From Mixta gaviniae (GTDB taxonomy: Bacteria > Pseudomonadota > Gammaproteobacteria > Enterobacterales > Enterobacteriaceae), in the NCBI RefSeq assembly GCF_002953195.1, contig NZ_CP026377.1:3968001-4032000 (forward strand): a DNA stretch of 64,000 nucleotides, in the 5' to 3' direction. The notes beneath the pieces are model-generated. The model made no database searches. It saw nothing but the letters and a program-made list of their open reading frames with translations, and was not told the origin of the DNA. A program made the position numbers and the translations under genes. Position 1 is the stretch's first letter. Every line of letters starts with the position of its first letter. Of this stretch, positions 1 through 10,298 are shown piece after piece.

Positions 1-2330
1 GCGCCTTTGCCTTCGCCGCGGAACGCTTCGTTCGGCTCGAAATTGGCGTTTTTACGCATCTCGCGGCGGCGTTTGTTATGGGTGCCGGCGCCGCCTTTCT
101 TCGCCTTTTCGCGTTCGGTTTTGCCTTCGCCGCGCGGACGGCGCTGGCTGGAGATCAGCGCGAAATCGATCTTGCGCTCATCCATATGCACTGCCTCTAC
201 GCGCACTTCAACGGTATCGCCGAGGCGATAGGTGCGGCCACCCGATTCACCAATCAGGCGCTGGCCGACGGCGTCAAAGCGGTAGTAGTCATTGTCCAGC
301 GTCGAGACATGCACCAGGCCGTCGATAAACAGATCGTTGAGGCGTACAAAGAAGCCGAAGCCGGTAACGCTGGCGATCACGCCGGTAAAGGTATTGCCGA
401 CCTGGTCCTGCATAAAGTCGCACTTCAGCCAGTCCGCGACGTCGCGCGTCGCTTCATCAGCGCGGCGCTCGGTCATCGAGCAGTGCAGGCCCAGCTGCAG
501 CATCTGCTGCATATCATAGTGGAAGCCGCCGGTCGGCGTGCTGTTGCCTTCCAGCGTGCCCGCCTGCTGCGCCAGCAGATATTTGATCGCCCGGTGCAGC
601 AGCAGATCGGGATAGCGGCGGATCGGCGAGGTAAAGTGCGCATAGGAAGAGAGCGCCAGGCCGAAGTGGCCACGGTTTTCCGGATCGTAGACTGCCTGCT
701 TCATCGAACGCAGCAGCATGGTCTGCAGCATTTCGTGGTCGGGACGATCGGCGATGGTTTCCAGCAGCTCGGCGTAATCCAGCGGCTGCGGCTTGTTGCC
801 GCCCGGCAGCGACAGGCCCAGCTCGGCCAGCACGGAGCGGAAGCTCTTGATGCTGTCATCGCTGGGACGATCGTGGTCGCGGAACAGCGCCGGCTCCTGA
901 TGCTTCTCAACAAAGCGCGCCGAGGCGATGTTCGCCAGGATCATGCACTCTTCAATCAGCTTATGGGCGTCGTTGCGCACCGTGCGCTCTACGCGCTCAA
1001 TGCGGCGCTCGGCGTTAAAGATAAACTTCGCCTCTTCGGTTTCAAAGGAGATGCCGCCGCGCTGTTCGCGCGCCTTCTCCAGCACCTGATACATGCTGTG
1101 CAGCTCTTCCAGATCTTTCACCAGCGGCGCGTATTGTTCGCGCAGTTCCGGGTTACCCTGCAGAATCGCCCAGACTTTGTTGTAGGTCAGGCGCGCATGG
1201 GAATTCATTACCGCTTCATAGTGCTTGTAGCCGGTCAACTTACCGCTGGCGGAAACGGTCATTTCGCACACCATGCAGAGGCGATCAACCTGCGGATTCA
1301 GCGAGCAGAGCCCGTTGGACAGCACTTCAGGCAGCATCGGCACCACCTGCGACGGGAAGTAGACCGAGGTACCGCGGTTATGCGCTTCGTTATCCAGCGG
1401 CGTGCCGGGACGCACGTAATAGCTGACGTCGGCGATGGCAACCCACAGGCGCCAGCCGCCGCCACGTTTTTTCTGGCAGTAAACGGCGTCATCGAAGTCG
1501 CGCGCATCTTCACCGTCGATGGTGACCAGCGGCAGTTGACGCAGATCAACGCGCCCCTGCTTCGCCTCTTCCGGCACCTCTTCACGCAGCGTCGCGATCT
1601 GCGCTTCGAGTTCGGCTGGCCAAACGTGCGGAATTTCATGGGTACGCAGCGCCATATCGACCGCAAGGCCGGTGCCCATATCGTCACCCAGGACCTCAAT
1701 GATTTTGCCGATCGCCTTGGAGCGACGCGTTGAACGCTGCACCAGCTCCACCACCACCACGGAGCCCATATGCGCGCTCATCACCTCTTCCGGCGGGATC
1801 AGGATATCGAAGCTCAGGCGGCTGTCGTCCGGCACCACAAAGCCAACGCCGGCTTCGGTGAAGTAGCGGCCGACGATCTGGCTGTTACGCGGCTCCAGTA
1901 CGCGTACCACGCGCGCCTCGCGGCGGCCCTTGCGGTCGGCGCCCTGCGGCTGAGCCAGGATGATGTCGCCGTGCAGACAGAATTTCATCTGTTCGGCGGA
2001 GAGGTAGAAATCATCTTTTTGCCCTTCGACGCGCAGGAATCCGTAACCGTCGCGGTGGCCGATCACCTTGCCGCGCAGCAGGTCGAGACGCTCAGGCAGC
2101 ACGTAGCACTGGCGACGGGTAAACACCAGCTGTCCGTCGCGCTCCATGGCGCGCAGACGGCGACGCAGCGCTTCCAGCTGCTCTTCGCCTTCAATATGCA
2201 TTTCAGCCGCCAGCTCTTCACGGCTGGCCGGTTTTTCACGTTTTTCTAAATGCGCGAGGATGAACTCGCGGCTTGGAATGGGGTTTTCGTATTTTTCAGC
2301 TTCTCTTTCCTGAAAAGGATCTTTTGACAT
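1..2330 (-). CDS. rnr: Ribonuclease R, 3' end cut by window edge
   Basis: RNase R is a processive 3'-to-5' hydrolytic exoribonuclease of the RNB/RNase II family. It degrades structured RNA and takes part in rRNA quality control and trans-translation. Reading down from the ATG at 2330 ([17 protein letters not shown]) the frame stays open to the window edge, about 776 codons, so only the C-terminal tail is missing. Visible are the N-terminal helix-turn-helix-like region, cold-shock domains, the RNB catalytic block with its conserved Asp cluster ([13 protein letters not shown]), an S1 domain ([17 protein letters not shown]) and the start of the Lys/Arg-rich tail. It lies 16 bp downstream of nsrR on the same strand, the enterobacterial nsrR-rnr operon, so co-transcription is likely. 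Confidence 0.97.
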   Translation of the reverse strand, partial: MSKDPFQEREAEKYENPIPSREFILAHLEKREKPASREELAAEMHIEGEEQLEALRRRLRAMERDGQLVFTRRQCYVLPERLDLLRGKVIGHRDGYGFLRVEGQKDDFYLSAEQMKFCLHGDIILAQPQGADRKGRREARVVRVLEPRNSQIVGRYFTEAGVGFVVPDDSRLSFDILIPPEEVMSAHMGSVVVVELVQRSTRRSKAIGKIIEVLGDDMGTGLAVDMALRTHEIPHVWPAELEAQIATLREEVPEEAKQGRVDLRQLPLVTIDGEDARDFDDAVYCQKKRGGGWRLWVAIADVSYYVRPGTPLDNEAHNRGTSVYFPSQVVPMLPEVLSNGLCSLNPQVDRLCMVCEMTVSASGKLTGYKHYEAVMNSHARLTYNKVWAILQGNPELREQYAPLVKDLEELHSMYQVLEKAREQRGGISFETEEAKFIFNAERRIERVERTVRNDAHKLIEECMILANIASARFVEKHQEPALFRDHDRPSDDSIKSFRSVLAELGLSLPGGNKPQPLDYAELLETIADRPDHEMLQTMLLRSMKQAVYDPENRGHFGLALSSYAHFTSPIRRYPDLLLHRAIKYLLAQQAGTLEGNSTPTGGFHYDMQQMLQLGLHCSMTERRADEATRDVADWLKCDFMQDQVGNTFTGVIASVTGFGFFVRLNDLFIDGLVHVSTLDNDYYRFDAVGQRLIGESGGRTYRLGDTVEVRVEAVHMDERKIDFALISSQRRPRGEGKTEREKAKKGGAGTHNKRRREMRKNANFEPNEAFRGEGKG

Positions 2331-2346
2331 AGCGGTTCCTCCGTTG

Positions 2347-2793
2347 TCAGCAGCCGGCCAGCGTTGAAGCTTCAGGCTCCGGCAGCAAAATTTTATAAAG
2401 CGGATGGTTATCCTTTACCAGATCGGCCAACGTATAGTTATCCAGCTCGCGCAGGAACTGTTGCGTCGCCTCGTTCAGCGCCTGTCGCAAGCGGCAGGCG
2501 GGCGTAATGGCGCAGATATCGCAATTCACCAGCTGCAGCGGTTCCATTTCCCGTACAACCTGTCCGACAACAATTTCCGAGGCGGGTTTACCAAGGCGAA
2601 TGCCGCCGTTTTTACCGCGTACGGCGGCGACATAGCCCAGACGACTCAGCTGGTTGATGATTTTGACCATATGATTGCGCGACACGCCGTAGGTGTCGGT
2701 CACCTGCGTGATGTTCGTCATCTGTCCGGCCGGCAATGACGCCATGTAAATCAGGGCGCGTAGGCCGAAATCGGTAAAACTCGTCAGCTGCAC
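2347..2793 (-). CDS. nsrR: NsrR, nitric-oxide-sensing Rrf2-type repressor
   Basis: NsrR is an Rrf2-family repressor that uses an Fe-S cluster to sense nitric oxide and controls NO-detoxification genes. The 148-residue product begins [20 protein letters not shown] and carries the winged-helix DNA-binding region ([19 protein letters not shown]) and the RGKNGGIRL wing. The three cluster cysteines are present at about residues 91, 94 and 100, but spaced C-x2-C-x5-C. The E. coli protein, as I remember it, has C-x4-C-x5-C, so two residues are missing from the cluster loop. The C-terminus (about 7 residues longer than E. coli) is [10 protein letters not shown] and ends in an extra Cys. The gene is first in the nsrR-rnr unit. 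Confidence 0.95.
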   Translation of the reverse strand: MQLTSFTDFGLRALIYMASLPAGQMTNITQVTDTYGVSRNHMVKIINQLSRLGYVAAVRGKNGGIRLGKPASEIVVGQVVREMEPLQLVNCDICAITPACRLRQALNEATQQFLRELDNYTLADLVKDNHPLYKILLPEPEASTLAGC

Positions 2794-2967
2794 AATAACC
2801 TCGGTGAATTTCTGGTGAATTTCATCCGCTTAGCATAATTATTATCTAATGATGATAAACCAGCCCATAAAATTGAGGGCATTTTTTTAAGCAAGCCGGA
2901 TTTCAGGAAAGCGGTAAGCAAAGTGGGCGGGAATAAAGAGCGGAGCGCCTGCTGTCACACAGAAGAC

Positions 2968-2992
2968 AAAGGCCGGACAGGGTCCGGCCTTT
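2968..2992 (-). terminator. Intrinsic terminator of purA
   Basis: An inverted repeat (AAAGGCCGGA / TCCGGCCTTT) starts 8 nt beyond the purA stop codon and is followed on the minus strand by TTTGTCTTCT. It separates purA from nsrR. Confidence 0.8.
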
Positions 2993-2999
2993 CGCGCAA

Positions 3000-4319
<1,320 letters not shown>

Positions 4320-4454
4320 TTAAAAATGGATTCTACCACCATGATTTTCCACTTTCAGCACTTTTAGCATACGATTGCGCAGTTTTTTGATCGCGATTTG
4401 GTCAGCGTCATATCGCCGTTTTCATGGCGTTTTGCGCCGCGCCTGGATATGGCA

Positions 4455-4655
4455 TTAGCTGCCGCCATGCACACTCAACATATAGTAAATCACCGCGCCG
4501 GCCACCACTAATCCACCGCCGAAACGGTGCAGCAGACGGTCCGGCAGCTGGGCCATCGCGACGATCATCCGGCGCCAGAGACGCGGCCACAGCATCGGCC
4601 CTAATCCTTCCAGCACCAATACCAACGCCAGCGCCATCCATATGGTTGTTTTCAT
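4455..4655 (-). CDS. yjeT: YjeT, small DUF2065 membrane protein
   Basis: This 66-residue protein matches the DUF2065/YjeT family, with two hydrophobic segments around WMALALVLVLEGLGPML and GGGLVVAGAVIYYML. Its function is unknown; the gene sits between hflC and purA in enterobacteria. An ATG 14 codons upstream (4697) is open, but the start at 4655 (MKTTIWMALALV) aligns with the E. coli protein. Confidence 0.9.
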   Translation of the reverse strand: MKTTIWMALALVLVLEGLGPMLWPRLWRRMIVAMAQLPDRLLHRFGGGLVVAGAVIYYMLSVHGGS

Positions 4656-4781
4656 TATTTCTCGATAGTAAACAGGAAGAAGCTGGCGATTATGCACACT
4701 GGCGGATAATCCGTAAATATGAGGCTGAAGGAAGCGGTGGGAAAAAGCGTGACCGAATATATCACGCCTTCAGCAGGAAAA

Positions 4782-5111
4782 TTAATCGACGATAAACAGC
4801 TTAGCGCCGCCCGGCGAAGAGGAGCGATGCGCTTCGGCGTTGTCCGCCACCTGATAACTCATGCCCGGCGTCAGAATAAAGGTGCGGCCATCCTCCAGTT
4901 CAGTATGCAGCTCTCCGTCGAGGCAGTAGAGAATATGCCCCTTATCACACCAGTGATCGGCCAGGTAGCCGGCGGAATACTCTACGATCCTGACGCGGAT
5001 ATCGTTAAAGCGTCGGGTACGCCACAGCGCGTATCCGCGCTCGCCCAGATGCTTTTCCGCTACGATTTTATGCCAGTCAGTGGTGCCGAAAGGAAGATTG
5101 TTGATGTGCAT
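4782..5111 (-). CDS. DHCW-motif cupin-fold protein
   Basis: This is a small single-domain cupin of about 109 residues. It contains ADHWCDKGHILYCLDGELH followed by a beta-barrel pattern with TPGMSYQVADNAEAHRS and ends KLFIVD. I recognise it as the 'DHCW motif cupin fold protein' family of unknown function; the His residues could bind metal. The start at 5111 (MHINNLPFGTTDW) is preferred because residues upstream of it in the open frame do not look protein-like. It stands alone between yjeT and the hflC terminator and is accessory relative to E. coli. Confidence 0.8.
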   Translation of the reverse strand: MHINNLPFGTTDWHKIVAEKHLGERGYALWRTRRFNDIRVRIVEYSAGYLADHWCDKGHILYCLDGELHTELEDGRTFILTPGMSYQVADNAEAHRSSSPGGAKLFIVD

Positions 5112-5212
5112 ACCAGCCTCTGTGTAAGGAAACAATGGATAACGGTTTTCTACAGCGTAAGGACAAAGCGTGCTTAGGCAGAGCGGACGCTCTGTGATGA
5201 CATGATGCAGAT

Positions 5213-5241
5213 AAAAAAAGAGCCGACGCAAGGTCGGCTCT
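5213..5241 (-). terminator. Intrinsic terminator of the hflK-hflC transcript
   Basis: A perfect 9-bp stem, AGAGCCGAC / GTCGGCTCT, with a 5-nt loop is followed on the minus strand by TTTTTTT. It lies 11 bp past the hflC stop. Confidence 0.92.
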
Positions 5242-5251
5242 GTTGGCAGGA

Positions 5252-6259
5252 TTAACGCGCCGGAGCGGCGGTAGGCGATTTCATGTAGCGGAAGAAATCG
5301 CTGTCCGGACTCAGCACCATCACATCCTGGTTATCGCTGAAGCTCTTCTCGTAGGCACGCAGGCTGCGGATAAAGGAGTAGAATCCCGGATCCTGGCTGA
5401 ACGCGTCAGCAAACAGCTTAGCGGCTTCGGCATCGCCTTCACCACGGGTGATCAGCCCCTGACGCTGCGCTTCCGCCAGCGTACGGGTTACCTGGTAATC
5501 GGCCTGAGCGCGCAGTTTTTCCGCCTCTTCCTGGCCCTGTGAACGCTGGCTACGCGCGACCGCTTCACGCTCGGCGCGCATACGGTTGTAGATAGCATCG
5601 GACACTTCAGTCGGCAGGTTGATCTGCTTGATGCGCACATCCACCACTTCGATACCCAGCGCCGCCATACTGTTCGGGTTGATTGACGGCTCGCTGCCTT
5701 TGGTTTCGCGCTCGACGCGCGCCGCGGCATGGGCGATGGCGTCATCCGCCGCCGGCGTTTGCACTTCGTCGTCGCGTCCGGCGCTGCCGGTGTTCAGCGC
5801 GTCGCGCACGTCGGTGGTCAAACGGCCGCGTGAATCAGTCACGATATCTTTTACGTCAAGACGGCCCATCTCAGAACGCAGACGGTCGCTGAACTTACGT
5901 TTCAGCAGCACTTCCGCCTGAGAGACATCGCCGCCGCCGGTCGCCAGGTAGTAACGGCTGAAGTCGCTGATGCGCCATTTGATATAAGAATCGACGATCA
6001 GATCCTTTTTCTCTTTGGTCACAAAGCGATCGGCCTGGTTATCCATAGTCTGAATGCGGGCGTCCAGCGATTTAACCGATTCCAGGAACGGGATCTTAAA
6101 ATGCAGGCCCGGCGCGAACACCAGCGGCTTGTTATCATCATCACGCAGAACTTTGCCGAAGCGCAGCACGATGCCGCGCTGGCCTTCCTGCACCACAAAC
6201 AATGACGCGTACAGCACCACCAGTACAACAATAATTAATACGATTAATGGCTTACGCAT
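5252..6259 (-). CDS. hflC: HflC, FtsH protease modulator
   Basis: HflC is a SPFH/prohibitin-family inner-membrane protein that forms the HflKC complex around the AAA protease FtsH and limits its access to membrane substrates. At 335 residues it is full length. It has one N-terminal membrane anchor (LIVLIIVVLVVLYASLFVV), the SPFH domain (VLRFGKVLRDD, VDSYIKWRISD) and a C-terminal coiled region rich in Glu, Ala and Arg (MRAEREAVARSQRSQGQEEA). It starts 3 bp after hflK, so the two are probably translated together. Confidence 0.97.
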   Translation of the reverse strand: MRKPLIVLIIVVLVVLYASLFVVQEGQRGIVLRFGKVLRDDDNKPLVFAPGLHFKIPFLESVKSLDARIQTMDNQADRFVTKEKKDLIVDSYIKWRISDFSRYYLATGGGDVSQAEVLLKRKFSDRLRSEMGRLDVKDIVTDSRGRLTTDVRDALNTGSAGRDDEVQTPAADDAIAHAAARVERETKGSEPSINPNSMAALGIEVVDVRIKQINLPTEVSDAIYNRMRAEREAVARSQRSQGQEEAEKLRAQADYQVTRTLAEAQRQGLITRGEGDAEAAKLFADAFSQDPGFYSFIRSLRAYEKSFSDNQDVMVLSPDSDFFRYMKSPTAAPAR

Positions 6260-6262
6260 CGT

Positions 6263-7504
6263 TTACTCTCTCCCTTCGCGCTGGGTGTCGTTGCGCAGTG
6301 CGTTGGCACGACGCTGATCCATGATGTCGTCCGGGCTGAACGACGAGCCGTTGCTGGCGCGATCGTTGCTGCCGGAGGTCGTCGGCAGACGCATCAGGCT
6401 GCTGCTCTCCTGGCCGCTACGGGTTGAGCTGGATGAACCCTGACCGCGCATTAGCTGATCCAGCGGCAGCACCATCAGATTATTGTTGCTGTTGCTGACC
6501 AGCACCTTACGGGTATGGCTCAGCACGCGCTCCATGGTTTCGATATAAAGACGCTCTTTCGTGATTTCCGGCGCGGCTTTATATTCCGGCAGGATTTTCG
6601 CGAAGCGCGCCACTTCACCCTGCGCCTCCAGCACGGTGCGCGCTTTATAGGCCCGCGCCTCTTCCAGAATACGCTGCGCCTGGCCGTTGGCGCGCGGCTG
6701 TACTTCATTGGCGTAAGCTTCCGCTTCACGCACGTACTGCTCGCGGTTTTCACGCGCGGCAATCGCGTCGTCAAACGCCGCTTTCACCTCTTCCGGCGGA
6801 CGCGCCGCCTGGAAGTTAACGTCCAGCACGGTAATGCCCATGTTGTACGGTCGAATGGTTTCGTCGATCTCGCGCTGCGTTTCGCTACGCACCACGGTAC
6901 GGCCTTCAGTCAGGATGCGATCCATGCTGGAACGGCCGATAACACCACGCAGCGCACTGTCGGTCGCCTGGCGCAGGCTGTCGTCCGCGCTGGTGACCGC
7001 AAACAGATAGCGTTCCGGATCGGTTACGCGATACTGCACGTTCATTTCAACGCGCACCACGTTTTCATCGGAAGTCAGCATCACGCCGGACGCGGCCAGT
7101 TCGCGCACCGCCTCGACGTTCACCGCCTGCACCTGATCGATAAAGGTCGGCTTCCAGTTCAGGCCCGGCTCAACCAGATGGCTGAACTGCCCAAAACGCG
7201 TCACGACGCCGCGCTCGGCCTCTTTAATGGTGTAGAAGCCGCTTGCCGCCCAGATAACCACAGCCGCGACGGCCACGATCCCTGCCAGCTTGCCGCCGTT
7301 GCCTGAGCCGCGTGAGTTATCGCCGCCCTTGCCGCCGCCGCCCAGACCGCCAAGCTTTTTGCTCAGCTTACGGAAGATATCATCGAGATCGGGAGGTCCC
7401 TGATCGCGTCCTCCTTTGTTTCCCCCAGAGTTGCCGCCTTGATTATTGCTGCTTCCCCACGGGTCGCGGTCTTGTCCGTTATTACCGGGCTGATTCCACG
7501 CCAT
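6263..7504 (-). CDS. hflK: HflK, FtsH protease modulator
   Basis: HflK is the partner of HflC in the periplasm-facing SPFH complex that regulates FtsH. The 413-residue protein has the typical Gly/Asn/Asp-rich cytosolic N-terminus (MAWNQPGNNGQDRDPWG), one membrane segment (LAGIVAVAAVVIWAASGFY), the SPFH domain (GVVTRFGQFSHLVEPGLNW) and an extended helical arm. The tail is rich in Ser, Asn and Arg. It lies downstream of hflX with a 68-bp gap. Confidence 0.97.
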   Translation of the reverse strand: MAWNQPGNNGQDRDPWGSSNNQGGNSGGNKGGRDQGPPDLDDIFRKLSKKLGGLGGGGKGGDNSRGSGNGGKLAGIVAVAAVVIWAASGFYTIKEAERGVVTRFGQFSHLVEPGLNWKPTFIDQVQAVNVEAVRELAASGVMLTSDENVVRVEMNVQYRVTDPERYLFAVTSADDSLRQATDSALRGVIGRSSMDRILTEGRTVVRSETQREIDETIRPYNMGITVLDVNFQAARPPEEVKAAFDDAIAARENREQYVREAEAYANEVQPRANGQAQRILEEARAYKARTVLEAQGEVARFAKILPEYKAAPEITKERLYIETMERVLSHTRKVLVSNSNNNLMVLPLDQLMRGQGSSSSTRSGQESSSLMRLPTTSGSNDRASNGSSFSPDDIMDQRRANALRNDTQREGRE

Positions 7505-7572
7505 GTTTATACTCCATTTATTGTGTGTGCGGTGTTATCCCAGGCCGGGATACGCGTTTCAGGCAACATCAG

Positions 7573-8853
7573 TCAAACAATATAATCCACCAGCGTCGGC
7601 TCCTGTTTGCACAGGCGACGCCAGTCAACAATCGGCAGGCGAATCATCAACCCTACGCTGCCATCTTCTTCATTCCATTCTTTTTCAATGGCCTGCAGCT
7701 GATAAAAGCGGCTGCGCAGACGCCCCGCTTCCGGCGGCAAACGCAGCTCGTACTGCGCGATTTCGCCGGACAGCCGTTCGGTCAACGCCTGGAACAGCAG
7801 CGGCAGGCCCGCTCCGCTTTGGGCAGAGAGCCAGACGCGTACCGGCAGATTTTCATCATTGCGATCGATACGCGGCGTAAAGCCGTCAAGTATGTCGATC
7901 TTGTTCATCACCTGCAGCGTCGGGATCTCGTCGGCTTCGATCTCTTCGAGAACAGTATCCACCGCCTCGATATTCTCATCCATGCGCACATCGGCAGCAT
8001 CGATCACATGCAGCAGCAGCGCCGCCTGGCGCGTCTCCTGCAGGGTCGCTTTAAAGGCGGCGACCAGATCGTGCGGCAGGTGGCGGATAAAGCCTACGGT
8101 ATCGGCCAGCACCACTTCGCCGACGTCGGCGACATCGATGCGTCGCAGCGTAGGATCGAGGGTGGCGAACAGCTGATCGGCAGCATAGACGTTAGCGGAG
8201 GTCACGCTATTAAACAGCGTCGATTTACCGGCGTTGGTGTAGCCCACCAGCGAGACCGTCGGCACATCCGCTTTCGCCCGCGCCTGGCGTCCCTGATCGC
8301 GCTGCTTTTCGACACGCTCAAGGCGCGACAAAATCTGGCTGATGCGATTACGCAACAACCGGCGGTCGGTTTCCAGCTGGGTTTCGCCCGGTCCGCGCAG
8401 GCCGATGCCCCCTTTCTGACGTTCAAGGTGGGTCCAGCCGCGCACCAGGCGCGTGGCGAGATGGCGTAGCTGAGCCAGCTCTACCTGTAATTTACCTTCG
8501 TGAGTACGGGCGCGCTGGGCAAAGATGTCCAGGATCAGACCGGTGCGATCGATCACACGACATTCGCACAGACGCTCGAGGTTACGTTCCTGAGCCGGCG
8601 ATAAGGCATGGTCAAAGATAACGACTGAAGCACCAGTGGCTTTCACCGCTTCAGCGATCTCGACAGCTTTACCTTCACCGACAAAATATTTGGGATGTGG
8701 CGCTTTGCGGCTACCGGTTATCACGCGCAGCGCTTCGACGCCTGAGGAAGAGACCAGCGTTTCGAATTCCTGCAGGTCTTCTGTCTCTTTGTCTTGCGAG
8801 AACCAGATGTGTACCAGTATGGCCTGCTCACCGGCATCATAACGGTCAAACAA
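7573..8853 (-). CDS. hflX: HflX, ribosome-splitting GTPase
   Basis: HflX is a translational GTPase that binds the 50S subunit and splits stalled or heat-damaged ribosomes. The 426-residue protein has the N-terminal HflX domain, a glycine-rich linker ([14 protein letters not shown]), the Walker A G1 motif [13 protein letters not shown]3 [10 protein letters not shown] and G4 NKID. It is downstream of hfq, separated by a strong hairpin, as in the hfq-hflX-hflK-hflC superoperon. Confidence 0.97.
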   Translation of the reverse strand: MFDRYDAGEQAILVHIWFSQDKETEDLQEFETLVSSSGVEALRVITGSRKAPHPKYFVGEGKAVEIAEAVKATGASVVIFDHALSPAQERNLERLCECRVIDRTGLILDIFAQRARTHEGKLQVELAQLRHLATRLVRGWTHLERQKGGIGLRGPGETQLETDRRLLRNRISQILSRLERVEKQRDQGRQARAKADVPTVSLVGYTNAGKSTLFNSVTSANVYAADQLFATLDPTLRRIDVADVGEVVLADTVGFIRHLPHDLVAAFKATLQETRQAALLLHVIDAADVRMDENIEAVDTVLEEIEADEIPTLQVMNKIDILDGFTPRIDRNDENLPVRVWLSAQSGAGLPLLFQALTERLSGEIAQYELRLPPEAGRLRSRFYQLQAIEKEWNEEDGSVGLMIRLPIVDWRRLCKQEPTLVDYIV

Positions 8854-8877
8854 GCTTAAACCTCTCTAATAGATTGA

Positions 8878-8916
8878 CCAAAACGGGGATGGTCATTAAT
8901 GGTCTCCCCGTTTTGG
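8878..8916 (-). terminator. Hairpin terminator or attenuator between hfq and hflX
   Basis: Perfect 12-bp inverted repeat CCAAAACGGGGA / TCCCCGTTTTGG with a 15-nt loop, 18 bp after the hfq stop. The 3' arm ends in TTTTGG rather than a clean U-run, so partial read-through into hflX is plausible. Confidence 0.7.
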
Positions 8917-8933
8917 CAGTGCGATAACAGGGC

Positions 8934-9245
8934 TTACTCAGCGCTGTCACCGTCTTGCTGTTGCGGCTGCGATTGCGCTGCCTGATTATTGCCGCCGTGA
9001 TGATAGTTGCTACCGCCACCTGCGTTATTGCTATGGTGGGAGACTGCACGGGACGGGACGACGGTAGAGATAGCGTGCTTATACACCATCTGGCTGACCG
9101 TATTTTTCAACAAAATGACAAACTGATCGAAAGACTCAATCTGACCTTGCAGTTTGATACCATTCACCAAATAAATCGAAACCGGAACACGCTCGCGACG
9201 CAGTGCGTTCAGGAACGGGTCTTGTAAAGATTGCCCCTTAGCCAT
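8934..9245 (-). CDS. hfq: Hfq RNA chaperone
   Basis: Hfq is the Sm-like hexameric chaperone that anneals small RNAs to mRNAs. The 103-residue product begins [20 protein letters not shown] and contains the Sm1 motif ([20 protein letters not shown]) and the Sm2 motif ([13 protein letters not shown]). The disordered tail is rich in Asn, Gly, His and Gln ([19 protein letters not shown]) and ends in acidic residues, as in other enterobacteria. It lies downstream of miaA. Confidence 0.98.
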   Translation of the reverse strand: MAKGQSLQDPFLNALRRERVPVSIYLVNGIKLQGQIESFDQFVILLKNTVSQMVYKHAISTVVPSRAVSHHSNNAGGGSNYHHGGNNQAAQSQPQQQDGDSAE

Positions 9246-9347
9246 TCTATCTTTTCCTTATATGCTTGTTGTTTATTACTAAGAACCCTGCGGCTCTAAA
9301 AACTGCGTAAAAAAATTTGCGCACGATAACGGATCAATTGTACACAT

Positions 9348-10298
9348 TCACCCAAGGTTCGCACCAAGAACCTGTAATACCTTGTTAAGCGCCTGGTCCG
9401 GATGATCGCTGTCAAGCCAGTGAACATTCTGCCAGCCGCGTAGCCAGGTGATCTGGCGCTTGGCGAGTTGCCGGGTCGCGCAAATTCCCCGATAAACCAT
9501 TTCGTTGTAATCGATCTCGCCTTCAAGGTAAGACCACATCTGGCGATATCCCACACAACGAATGGAAGGCAAATCCGTATGCAAATCTCCCCTTGCAAAC
9601 AGCGCGCGCGCTTCGGCTTCAAAACCTGAAGCCAGCATCTGTTCAAAACGCAACGCAATACGCTGATGCAACAATTCACGGCTCGCCGGAGCGATAGCGA
9701 ACTGAATGACATCGTAAGGCAATGCCTCACCCGCGGTTTTCGTCAGTTCTGTTAAAGTTTTACCCGAAATAAAAAAAACTTCCAGTGCCCGCGAGAGTCT
9801 CTGGGGATCATTCGGATGAATACGAGCGCCAGCAATGGGATCAATTTCACATAATTGACGGTGCAGAGCTTCCCATCCCTGTTCACGCGCCGTTTGCTCT
9901 ATCCGTTCGCGCACCTCCGGATCGGCCGAGGGCAACGGCGACAATCCTTCCAGCAGCGCTTTGAAATAGAGCATGGTTCCACCAACAAGCAACGGAATTC
10001 GCCCTTTTGAGGTAATCTCCGCCATTTCCGCCAGCGCATCGCGACGGAAGTCGGCTGCCGAATAAGCTTCCGACGGATCGCGAATGTCCAGCAGGCGATG
10101 GGGTGCCTGCGCCAGCTCTTCCGCGGACGGCTTGGCGGTGCCAATATCCATACCGCGATAAATAAGGGCTGAATCAACGCTTATCAACTCTACCGGCAGC
10201 TTTTTACGCAGCGAAATCGCCAGCGCCGTTTTGCCGGAGGCTGTAGGCCCCATCAAAAAAATCGCCTTAGGCCGGCCCGCCATTTTGCTTTCACTCAT
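9348..10298 (-). CDS. miaA: tRNA dimethylallyltransferase
   Basis: MiaA transfers a dimethylallyl group to N6 of A37 in tRNAs that read UNN codons, the first step of ms2i6A formation. The 316-residue protein has the P-loop [11 protein letters not shown] near its N-terminus, the [18 protein letters not shown] substrate-binding block and [13 protein letters not shown] toward the C-terminus. Its start overlaps the mutL stop by 8 bp, indicating translational coupling, and hfq follows. Confidence 0.97.
   Translation of the reverse strand: MSESKMAGRPKAIFLMGPTASGKTALAISLRKKLPVELISVDSALIYRGMDIGTAKPSAEELAQAPHRLLDIRDPSEAYSAADFRRDALAEMAEITSKGRIPLLVGGTMLYFKALLEGLSPLPSADPEVRERIEQTAREQGWEALHRQLCEIDPIAGARIHPNDPQRLSRALEVFFISGKTLTELTKTAGEALPYDVIQFAIAPASRELLHQRIALRFEQMLASGFEAEARALFARGDLHTDLPSIRCVGYRQMWSYLEGEIDYNEMVYRGICATRQLAKRQITWLRGWQNVHWLDSDHPDQALNKVLQVLGANLG

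Noticed and set aside
78..1733. A 551-codon plus-strand ORF over rnr
   Set aside because: It is the antisense shadow of rnr; the minus strand has full RNase R homology and the plus-strand product has no protein-like features.
4424..4795. A plus-strand 123-codon ORF opposite yjeT
   Set aside because: It overlaps the conserved yjeT gene on the other strand and has no homology that I can recognise.
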